Source: Actinomycetes bacterium
GTDB lineage: Bacteria; Actinomycetota; Actinomycetes; Actinomycetales; Actinomycetaceae
Length of the DNA stretch: 35,039 nt
Reading direction: 5' to 3'
NCBI GenBank assembly: GCA_023389315.1
Contig: JAEWEQ010000078.1
Span: 1-35,039, forward strand
Under the pieces are notes generated by a model that did no database searches, had not been told where the DNA came from, and saw nothing but the letters and a program-made list of their open reading frames with translations. Shown here in pieces: positions 17,232 to 23,847 of this stretch (its first letter is position 1; each line of letters begins with the position of its first letter). The translations under genes and the position numbers were made by a program.

Positions 17232-19586
17232 ATGTCAGAAGTAGACGATAAGGAGCGGGCGCCGCAGCCGGCTGAGGAGGCACCCGAGTCCGAGGTTGCG
17301 CCTGAATCCGCAGCCACGCCGGGGTCTGATGCGGGGTCTGATGCGGGGCCTGATGCTAGTTCTTCCGCGAATCCTTCCGTCTCCGAAGACGACACTAGCT
17401 ATACCGCAGCCATGGAGATCGTTGACGATGCGTTGGTTTCCGGCACCCTCGCGGCGCGTCTGCGTGACCGTCTAGTTAAGCACGGGCAGCAAGCCCGCCA
17501 GGCTCCCCAACCGGCCGATGACGCGCAAAGTGCGGCTGAGGCTGGAGCCGATCGCTCCCTGAATGAAGTTCCCGAATCCGAGATCCCCACCGGCGAAATG
17601 AGCGCTATTCCTGCAGATGCCGGCGAGGCCTCGCCGCAAGCTCTGCATGACGCCCCGCACGATGCCCTACACGAGGACGGTACTGACGCCGCCCCGCTGG
17701 GTGACGCCGGTGAGGACGGTGATGGCGACGCCGGTGAGTTCGGTGATGGCGACGCCGGCCCCCTGGGTGACGCCGCCCCTCTGGGTAACCCCAGTGAGAG
17801 TGGTGGCGACGCGGGCCCATCCGGTGGCGCCGCCGGATCCCCGGCGCCGCGCTATCCGCGCTTAGCGGTCCCGCCCGTGCCGGCCGATGCAGCTTCCCGC
17901 CGACCCAGCTTCGAGGAAGTACTCGGCATCTACAACCACGCCGAGGACGATGATTCGGCTTCCAGCGTTGACGTGGCTAGCGAGGTTGACGGCGATGTCG
18001 ATGGTTTCGCGGCGGATGAGACCGTCCTCGGCGAAGGCGAGGGCGACGCCTCCGCGGGCGACGCCTTTGGGGTATCTTCCCCCGCAGATGCCGACCCCGT
18101 CCGCATTCTGTCCCGCTCTGATGGTGACGGCGCTGATGCGGCGGATCCGGTGGCGGATGAACCAATGGAGTATGCCGACGGTGCCGACTTGGGTGACGGT
18201 GACGACTCCGCCGACTATGGTGAGGTCGATTCTTCTGGCGAGTACACCCGCCCGGTAGATTTTGCTGAGCCGATCGACGACGGCACCTATACCTCCGACG
18301 CGGACCGGGAACCCGCCCTCGCGGACCCGTCCAGCGACGCTCCCAGCGCCGGCACTCCCGACGCCCCCACCGACCAGGACATCGAGAACCCGCTAGTTAG
18401 CTGGTTTAACCGCATGAAAGCGGTCTTCGTTAAGCCTCACAGCGAAACCGATGCCGACCCCGCCGCGCCGGTCGATGCTGCGTCTGGGGCGGATGAGTTC
18501 ACGCTGCTGCAAAGCGATGATGATATTTTCGCTGACCAGGACTGGCCAACTGATTCCGCGCAGACGCACACCGGCGACACCTACGCAGAAGCGTCGGGCG
18601 ACTACGAGCAAGCTCTGATAGACGACCCGCAGGCAACCGAGGTCTACGACGCGGACCAAACCGAATACCTGCCTGCGCAAGACAACCCCCCTGCGCAAGA
18701 CAACCCCGAAGGCGCCGGCGCCATGGGCACGGCCGCCGCCGGTGCGGCTGCCGGGGCGGGCGCGGCTACTTGGCACCGTCTGAACCGCCGCGAAACCGCC
18801 GGCGACGAGCCCGCCACCCGGATCGTCACCGGAGGACAGCGCGCACGCCTGACTTTCACGCGCCAAGGCGCGCAGATTCTCAAACTCGACCAAGGTACCC
18901 GCGCGATTTCCAGCTCTTTGCGGTCGGTCCGCTCCACCATTGACACGCTCAACGCGGGTGAACGAATCGACCCGACCAAACCGACCTTGGTGATGTTCGC
19001 CTTGGTGACCGTCCTCGTGGCAATCCTGGCTGGCGTCACGCTGGTAAATAGTAGCCCGGATTGGAGTTTCTCCCGTTCCCGCCCCGCTGCCACGGCGCCA
19101 GCGTCGGAAACCCCCACCGCCGAACCCACTGAGAGCGCCGCGCCCGCTGACCCGGGTGCGGTGGTGCCGCAGATCGCTTCCATTGAGGTGCTCTCGGTCG
19201 ACAATGACGGCGGTGACCACCAGGAGTGGGCGAAGTACCTCATTGATAACGACGCCAGCACCATGTGGCAGTCGCGCTACTTTGGGGAGTCGGAGCTGGA
19301 GGAAGGCAACACTGTTCGCCTGATTGTGAAGCTGAAGGAAGCCGCGCCCGTTTCTGAGGTGGTTTTGACCGGGCCGGTCGAGGGCGGTCAGGTTGATTTG
19401 CGCATCAACGACGGCTCCGACCCGTTCGGCACGCAGGTTCTGACCTCGGCGAAGATGGGTGCGACCACCACGTTGACACCGTCGAACGCCGTGGAGGGTA
19501 CCACCGTCACGCTGAACTTCTATGCGCTGCCTACCGACGATGAGGGTCGTTACCGGGTGAAACTGTCCGCGCTGCAAGTCAAGTAG
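17232..19586 (+). CDS. Acidic membrane protein with C-terminal discoidin-like extracytoplasmic domain (MurJ partner)
   Basis: The 784-residue protein starts at ATG 17232 with AAGGGG 5 bases upstream. Residues 1-500 are extremely rich in Asp, Ala, Gly, Ser, Glu and Pro, with short internal repeats, and show no folded domain. A basic stretch (about 520-580) precedes one membrane helix (LVMFALVTVLVAILAGVTLV, about 586-606) and a Pro/Thr/Ala linker. The outer domain (about 650-784) has DNDASTMWQSRYF, VSEVVLTGP and VDLRINDG, which resemble the beta-sandwich at the end of mycobacterial MviN. That family has a pseudokinase inside the cell; I find no kinase motif (no G-loop, HRD or DFG) here. It probably works with MurJ, 53 bases upstream, but this is inferred. 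Confidence 0.75.
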   Translation: MSEVDDKERAPQPAEEAPESEVAPESAATPGSDAGSDAGPDASSSANPSVSEDDTSYTAAMEIVDDALVSGTLAARLRDRLVKHGQQARQAPQPADDAQSAAEAGADRSLNEVPESEIPTGEMSAIPADAGEASPQALHDAPHDALHEDGTDAAPLGDAGEDGDGDAGEFGDGDAGPLGDAAPLGNPSESGGDAGPSGGAAGSPAPRYPRLAVPPVPADAASRRPSFEEVLGIYNHAEDDDSASSVDVASEVDGDVDGFAADETVLGEGEGDASAGDAFGVSSPADADPVRILSRSDGDGADAADPVADEPMEYADGADLGDGDDSADYGEVDSSGEYTRPVDFAEPIDDGTYTSDADREPALADPSSDAPSAGTPDAPTDQDIENPLVSWFNRMKAVFVKPHSETDADPAAPVDAASGADEFTLLQSDDDIFADQDWPTDSAQTHTGDTYAEASGDYEQALIDDPQATEVYDADQTEYLPAQDNPPAQDNPEGAGAMGTAAAGAAAGAGAATWHRLNRRETAGDEPATRIVTGGQRARLTFTRQGAQILKLDQGTRAISSSLRSVRSTIDTLNAGERIDPTKPTLVMFALVTVLVAILAGVTLVNSSPDWSFSRSRPAATAPASETPTAEPTESAAPADPGAVVPQIASIEVLSVDNDGGDHQEWAKYLIDNDASTMWQSRYFGESELEEGNTVRLIVKLKEAAPVSEVVLTGPVEGGQVDLRINDGSDPFGTQVLTSAKMGATTTLTPSNAVEGTTVTLNFYALPTDDEGRYRVKLSALQVK
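17320..17355 (+). repeat. 12-bp coding repeats in the acidic gene
   Basis: About three copies of the unit GGGTCTGATGCG / GGGCCTGATGCT encode successive GSDA/GPDA units. Related 24-bp repeats encoding GDAGE(D/F)GDG lie at about 17700-17765, and two exact copies of CCTGCGCAAGACAACCCC at 18672-18707. All keep the frame, so the acidic tail can change length by slippage. Confidence 0.7.
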
Positions 19587-19690
19587 TGCCCGTTTAACGC
19601 CACTTTGTCGCCCTAATTCTCCCGTTGCAGTATCGTGGAGGCAGAGTCCATCGCGCCGCGTGCGCGCACCTACTTAAATGGGGAGTTTTA

Positions 19691-20626
19691 ATGAGCGAAC
19701 CCACGATCGCTGATGTCGTTATTGTTGGGTCCGGTCCGGCTGGCTACACTGCCGCGGTCTACACCGCCCGCGCCGGTCTGAACCCGATCGTCCTCGCCGG
19801 GTCTGTAACTGCTGGCGGCGCCCTGATGAACACCACGGAAGTGGAGAATTTCCCCGGTTTCCCCGAGGGCATCATGGGTCCGGATTTGATGATGAAAATG
19901 CAGGAGCAGGCGGAGCGTTTCGGCGCGCAAGTGCGTTACGAGGACGTCACCGCCGTTGACCTGTCGGGTGAAGTGAAAACGGTGGAAGTGGACGGCGAAG
20001 TTATCCACACCCGCTCGGTCATTCTCGCCACCGGTTCGGCTTACCGTGAGCTAGGGCTGGAGGGTGAAAAGACGTACGCGGGTCGCGGCGTTTCCTACTG
20101 CGCCACCTGTGATGGTTTCTTCTTCCGGGACAAGCCGATCGTGGTGGTCGGTGGCGGTGACTCCGCCATGGAGGAGGCGACCTTCCTGTCTCGCTTCGGT
20201 TCTTCGGTCACGGTGGTGCACCGCCGCGATGAGCTGCGCGCCTCCAAGGTCATGGCTGACCGGGCGCAGGCGGATCCGAAGATTTCGTTCGCGTGGAACT
20301 CCGAAGTGGTGGATATGCACGGCGAGGGCGGCCTGGAGTCGGTGACCTTGCGTGACACCGTCACCGGGGAGATCCGCCAGATCGAAGCTAATGGTTTGTT
20401 TGTGGCGATCGGGCACGATCCGCGCAGTGACCTGGTGGCGGACCAGCTGCAGCTCGATGACGGTTACATCCGGGTGGCTGAGCCCACCACTGCTACTTCG
20501 GTTCCCGGCGTTTTCGCCTGCGGTGACGTGGTGGATCATCGCTACCGCCAGGCCATCACGGCAGCCGGTTCCGGTTGCCGCGCGGCCCTGGATGCCCAGC
20601 ATTACTTGGAGTCCTTACAGGATTAA
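19691..20626 (+). CDS. trxB: Thioredoxin-disulfide reductase
   Basis: TrxB passes electrons from NADPH through FAD to thioredoxin in the cytoplasm. The FAD site GSGPAG (residues 13-18), the redox motif CATC (Cys137, Cys140), the NADPH site GGGDS (154-158) and the final FAD motif GVFACGDV are all intact. I start at ATG 19691 with GGGGAG 7 bases upstream, giving 311 residues, normal for the low-molecular-weight type; the longer frame upstream has no homology. It pairs with trxA downstream. In Mycobacterium sigM lies between murJ and trxB; here no sigma factor gene is present. Confidence 0.97.
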   Translation: MSEPTIADVVIVGSGPAGYTAAVYTARAGLNPIVLAGSVTAGGALMNTTEVENFPGFPEGIMGPDLMMKMQEQAERFGAQVRYEDVTAVDLSGEVKTVEVDGEVIHTRSVILATGSAYRELGLEGEKTYAGRGVSYCATCDGFFFRDKPIVVVGGGDSAMEEATFLSRFGSSVTVVHRRDELRASKVMADRAQADPKISFAWNSEVVDMHGEGGLESVTLRDTVTGEIRQIEANGLFVAIGHDPRSDLVADQLQLDDGYIRVAEPTTATSVPGVFACGDVVDHRYRQAITAAGSGCRAALDAQHYLESLQD

Positions 20627-20630
20627 TCAC

Positions 20631-20704
20631 GAGGGCGGGTTCCTTCCCCAGGTGCCGAGGGCGGGTTCCTTCCCCGACTGCTCAGGGCGGGCCGGTTCCT
20701 TCCC
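20631..20704 (+). repeat. Short tandem repeats between trxB and trxA
   Basis: GAGGGCGGGTTCCTTCCCC occurs exactly at 20631-20649 and 20657-20675. A degenerate third copy, AGGGCGGGCCGGTTCCTTCCC, is at 20684-20704. The period is 26-27 bp, beginning 5 bases after the trxB stop. Each unit can fold weakly (GGG...CCC). It could be a transcript-end or RNA-stability element. Confidence 0.75.
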
Positions 20705-20795
20705 GGGCAACCCATGACGGAGCCTCCCACTCCGAGGCCCCTCACTCCTTTTATTTACCAATCGTTGCTCCTACCGGAGCGGAACAGGAAAAACA

Positions 20796-21119
20796 ATGTC
20801 TGCTATAACGGTCACTGACTCGGATTTCACCGAAAAAGTCATTAAGTCCGACACCCCAGTTCTGGTCGATTTTTGGGCCCCCTGGTGCGGCCCATGCCGC
20901 CAAATGTCCCCCATTTTGGATGAGCTGGCCAGCGAAATGTCTGACCGCATCACAGTGGCGAAACTGAACGTGGATGAAAACCCCGCCACCGCCCAGAAGT
21001 TCTCCATAGTTTCCATCCCCACCATGGTGGTGTTCTCCGGCGGAGACGTCATCAAGGTGATCGTGGGTGGGCGCCCGAAGGCCGACCTGAAGGCCCAGAT
21101 CGAGTCGGTCATTAACTGA
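20796..21119 (+). CDS. trxA: Thioredoxin
   Basis: The 107-residue protein has the canonical active site WCGPC (Cys31 and Cys34) in FWAPWCGPCRQM, the cis-proline loop SIPT and the end GGRPKADLKAQIESVI. It reduces protein disulfides in the cytoplasm and is recycled by TrxB, whose gene is 169 bases upstream. The ATG has AGGAAAAACA before it. Length and motifs are fully standard. Confidence 0.97.
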   Translation: MSAITVTDSDFTEKVIKSDTPVLVDFWAPWCGPCRQMSPILDELASEMSDRITVAKLNVDENPATAQKFSIVSIPTMVVFSGGDVIKVIVGGRPKADLKAQIESVIN

Positions 21120-21140
21120 CCACACATTTACGCACTTTTC

Positions 21141-21169
21141 GTGGCGAGGGCGGTCCCCGTCCTCGCCAC
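21141..21169 (+). terminator. Terminator-like hairpin after trxA
   Basis: GTGGCGAGG (21141-21149) pairs with CCTCGCCAC (21161-21169), and the inner bases can extend the stem to 13 pairs with one G-U. It lies 22 bases after the trxA stop and has no T-run. Confidence 0.6.
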
Positions 21170-21248
21170 AGGTGTATCTGCTGCCCATTGCCCGCTTCTC
21201 CCAACCCCATCCCGCTCCGTCCCACAGCGCCACGGCTGCCATCTACCG

Positions 21249-21336
21249 GCACCGGCGTGTCTTCCTCCGCTGCCCACGGTGGTCCTATCCCAGCACCGGC
21301 GTGTCTTCCTCCGCTGCCCAAGGCGGCCCTCTGCCA
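21249..21336 (+). repeat. Two-copy 44-bp tandem repeat
   Basis: Copies at 21249-21292 and 21293-21336 share their first 28 bases exactly (beginning GCACCGGCGTGTCTTCCTCC) and then differ at a few positions. The unit is not a multiple of three, arguing against coding. Flanking CCCCATCCCG motifs occur on both sides. Confidence 0.8.
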
Positions 21337-21457
21337 GCCCCATCCCGTGCCCTCGAATGCGGCTTTGATATATCGAAACGTGGTTTGGCGTTGGAAAATA
21401 CTTGACGCAGTGGGACAATCTAGGGACAACTGCCATTTAGTGAGGAAGAAGAGAACA

Positions 21458-22780
21458 GTGTCTGAACAAAGGGACCAAAACTTGAGTGACGTGGGGAATC
21501 GCCTAGATCCGTGGTTCGATGCCTACGCTGCCCGAGCTCACGGCCTGCGTTCGTCCGAAATCCGCGCACTGTTCTCCGTGGTGTCCCGACCCGAGGTGGT
21601 TTCCCTGGCTGGCGGCATGCCCAACATCAAGGATCTTCCGCTAGAAGACCTGGCAGAATCGGCCCGCACCCTCATTCGCCGCCACGGCGCGCAAGCCATG
21701 CAGTACGGCTCCGGCCAGGGGTGGGAGCCGCTGCGCGAACGTATTGTCGAGGTAATGACTTACGACGGCATCGTCGCTGACCCCGACTGCGTGGTCATCA
21801 CCACCGGTTCCCAGCAAGCACTAGACCTGGTCTCTGAGATTTTCTTGGAGCGCGGCGACGTGGTGCTGGCTGAATCCCCGTCCTACGTGGGCGCGTTGGG
21901 TACCTTCCGTGCTTACGAGGGCGAAGTGGTTCACGTGGATATGGATCACGAAGGTTTGATACCCCAGGCCTTGGAAGAAGCGATCCGCGCGGTGCGTGCC
22001 AGCGGTCGCCAGATCAAATTCCTTTACACCGTGCCGAACTACCACAACCCGGCGGGCGTCACCATGTCGCTGGAGCGACGCAGCCAAGTGGTGGAAATCT
22101 GCCAGCGTGAACACGTCTTGATCATTGAAGACAACCCTTACGGTTTGCTCGGGTTCAACGGAGATCCGCTGCCTGCACTGCAGTCCTTAAACCCTGACGG
22201 GGTGGTGTACCTGGGGTCGTTTTCGAAGATGTTCGCTCCCGGTTTCCGCATCGGTTGGGCGCTCGCGCCCCACGCGATCCGCGACAAACTAGTACTTGCT
22301 TCAGAATCTGCAATACTTTCGCCGTCCATGGTCGGCCAAATGGCCATCGAGGACTACCTGTCCAACTACGACTGGTATAACCAGGTGAAGGTCTACCGCT
22401 CCATGTACGCCGAGCGCGCGGACGCCATGCTGACCGCCCTCGAAGACTTCCTCCCCAGCTGCGAATGGACGGTACCGGACGGCGGTTTCTACACCTGGGT
22501 GAAACTGCCAGAAGGGCTAGACGCCAAAGCCATGCTGCCGCGCGCCGTGACCGGCCTGGTTGCCTACGTATCGGGCACCGCGTTCTACGCCGACGGTCGC
22601 GGCGGTGACCATATTCGCCTATCCTTCTGCTATCCGCCGCCGGAAGAGATTCGCGAGGGCGTGCGCCGCCTCTCCCGTGTCATTTCTGCGGAAAAGGAAC
22701 TGGTGGAGATGTTTGGTACCAATGTGCGCAACGAACTTCCAGATGGTGCGGTATCGGTACCGCCGCCTAACCAACTCTAG
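21458..22780 (+). CDS. PLP-dependent aminotransferase, class I/II (2-aminoadipate/MocR-domain type)
   Basis: The 440-residue protein is a fold-type I aminotransferase. FSLAGGMPN-like SLAGGMPNIKDLP, QYGSGQGWEPLRE, TTGSQQALDL, VPNYHNPAG (pyridine-binding region), EDNPYG and the PLP lysine in GSFSKMFAPGFRIGW are all visible. It matches the aminotransferase half of MocR regulators and the LysN/2-aminoadipate type, but lacks a GntR DNA-binding domain. I choose GTG 21458 because GAGGAAGAAGAG precedes it and the protein matches from there; 90 upstream codons come from repeats. It lies 23 bases before a Ddl-family ligase gene, so the two are likely an operon. The substrate is unknown; a supply role for the ligase is a guess. 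Confidence 0.9.
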   Translation: MSEQRDQNLSDVGNRLDPWFDAYAARAHGLRSSEIRALFSVVSRPEVVSLAGGMPNIKDLPLEDLAESARTLIRRHGAQAMQYGSGQGWEPLRERIVEVMTYDGIVADPDCVVITTGSQQALDLVSEIFLERGDVVLAESPSYVGALGTFRAYEGEVVHVDMDHEGLIPQALEEAIRAVRASGRQIKFLYTVPNYHNPAGVTMSLERRSQVVEICQREHVLIIEDNPYGLLGFNGDPLPALQSLNPDGVVYLGSFSKMFAPGFRIGWALAPHAIRDKLVLASESAILSPSMVGQMAIEDYLSNYDWYNQVKVYRSMYAERADAMLTALEDFLPSCEWTVPDGGFYTWVKLPEGLDAKAMLPRAVTGLVAYVSGTAFYADGRGGDHIRLSFCYPPPEEIREGVRRLSRVISAEKELVEMFGTNVRNELPDGAVSVPPPNQL

Positions 22781-22803
22781 GTCACGAGGGAGCTGACACG
22801 ACA

Positions 22804-23781
22804 ATGGCACAGAACCTGAAGATCCTCGTTATCGCTGGTGGTCTAACCCACGAGCGTGAAGTTTCGATTCGCTCCGGGCGCCGCGTCGCTAACTTGCTGC
22901 GCCAGTTCGGCCACACCGTCGAGGTGTGCGACCTCAACTCCCAGTTGCTGCCGACCTTGGCTGAGTTTGAGCCTGACCTAGTGTGGCCCTTAATCCACGG
23001 TTCCGTGGGTGAGGACGGCTCGGTGCAGGACATGATCGAGCTGGCCGGCTACCCTTACGTGGGGTCTAGCGCGGAAGCTTGCGTACTCGCCTCGATGAAG
23101 CCCACTGCCAAAGCACTGGTGAAGAAGGCTGGTATGGCGACCCCTGACTGGGTCTCCCTCACCCAGTCACTCTTCCGCCAAGTGGGTGCGCCCGCAGTAA
23201 TCGCGGCGATCGTTGAGTCCTTGGATTTCCCGCTGGTGGTCAAGCCCTCCAACGGTGGCTCTGCCTTGGGGCTGTCGAAAGTGAACAGCGAAGACGAGCT
23301 GCGCTCGGCTATGGTGGATGCTTTCGCTTACGGCGACACCGTCATGGTGGAGACTTTTATTCCCGGCCGAGAAGTAGCTGTGTCGGTAGTTGAGGAAGAT
23401 GAGGGTGCCCGTATCCTGCCACCGGTAGAGATCGCTACCGATGATGGTCGCTACGACTACGATGCTCGCTACAACACTGGCCGCTCGGAGTTCTTCGTGC
23501 CCGCCCGCTTGAGCGAAGAAGAATTGTTTCACGTGAAACAATTGGCCTTGGCAGTTCACGAGACACTAGGTATGCGCGACCTTTCGCGCATCGACATGAT
23601 CGTTGACGAGGACGGCCAGCCCTGGTTCATTGACGCTAACGTGGTTCCCGGCATGACTGATACATCGCTGCTACCGCTGGCGGCAGAAGCAGACTCCTCA
23701 TTTGAAGAGCTGCTAAACCAGATTGCGCTGCGGGCTGCTAACGATGATGCGGTCACTGAGGAAGACGATCTGGAAGACTAA
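22804..23781 (+). CDS. D-alanine--D-alanine ligase family protein (ATP-grasp)
   Basis: The 325-residue protein has the Ddl layout: an N-terminal Rossmann domain (VIAGGLTHEREVSIRSG), HGSVGEDGSVQ, then ATP-grasp with VVKPSNGGSALGLSKV, an omega-loop YDYDARYNTG, and metal-binding FIDANVVPGMT. Classical Ddl joins two D-alanines for peptidoglycan. Several key positions differ: the omega-loop Lys is Arg (DARY for EAKY), the E-x-N metal motif is D-x-N (DANVVPG for EVNTLPG), and the QG after GEDG is QD. These suggest a divergent paralogue with another substrate, or a tolerant variant. A 22-bp parS palindrome is embedded in the coding sequence (LFHVKQ). It follows an aminotransferase gene and converges with parB. 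Confidence 0.82.
   Translation: MAQNLKILVIAGGLTHEREVSIRSGRRVANLLRQFGHTVEVCDLNSQLLPTLAEFEPDLVWPLIHGSVGEDGSVQDMIELAGYPYVGSSAEACVLASMKPTAKALVKKAGMATPDWVSLTQSLFRQVGAPAVIAAIVESLDFPLVVKPSNGGSALGLSKVNSEDELRSAMVDAFAYGDTVMVETFIPGREVAVSVVEEDEGARILPPVEIATDDGRYDYDARYNTGRSEFFVPARLSEEELFHVKQLALAVHETLGMRDLSRIDMIVDEDGQPWFIDANVVPGMTDTSLLPLAAEADSSFEELLNQIALRAANDDAVTEEDDLED
23522..23543. other. parS site 1 (inside the ddl-like gene)
   Basis: TGTTTCACGTGAAACA at 23525-23540 is identical to the consensus parS. The palindrome extends to 22 bp (23522-23543). It is read in frame as LFHVKQL. ParB should nucleate here. Confidence 0.95.
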
Positions 23782-23785
23782 AACA

Positions 23786-23816
23786 GTTTGGCCCGGCGCT
23801 TTGCGCCGGGCCAAAC
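23786..23816. terminator. Bidirectional terminator between ddl-like and parB genes
   Basis: GTTTGGCCCGGCGC (23786-23799) and GCGCCGGGCCAAAC (23803-23816) form a perfect 14-bp stem with a TTT loop between two convergent genes. AAAA precedes it on the plus strand, giving a short U-run for minus-strand transcripts. Confidence 0.85.
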
Positions 23817-23847
23817 CAATTGTTGCGGTAATCGATGCCTTAAGGTG

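Larger units (their letters stand above)
21120..21457 (+). other. Intergenic region between trxA and the aminotransferase
   Basis: These 338 bases hold a terminator-like hairpin (21141-21169), a two-copy 44-bp tandem repeat (21249-21336), and a short direct repeat GGGACAA at 21412-21418 and 21423-21429. TTGACG at 21402-21407 could be a -35 box, but no good -10 follows. An open frame continues upstream from the aminotransferase but is read through the 44-bp repeats in two different frames and looks non-coding. Confidence 0.55.

Noticed and set aside
18393..19577. 394-codon antisense open frame opposite the acidic membrane protein gene
   Set aside because: GC-rich third positions on the sense strand create long antisense frames. 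Its translation is His/Arg/Gly-rich with no domain, and the sense frame has a clear membrane helix and outer domain.
21188..21457. 90-codon N-terminal extension of the aminotransferase
   Set aside because: It is made from a 44-bp repeat read in different frames in each copy, while a ribosome site and the family start lie at 21458.
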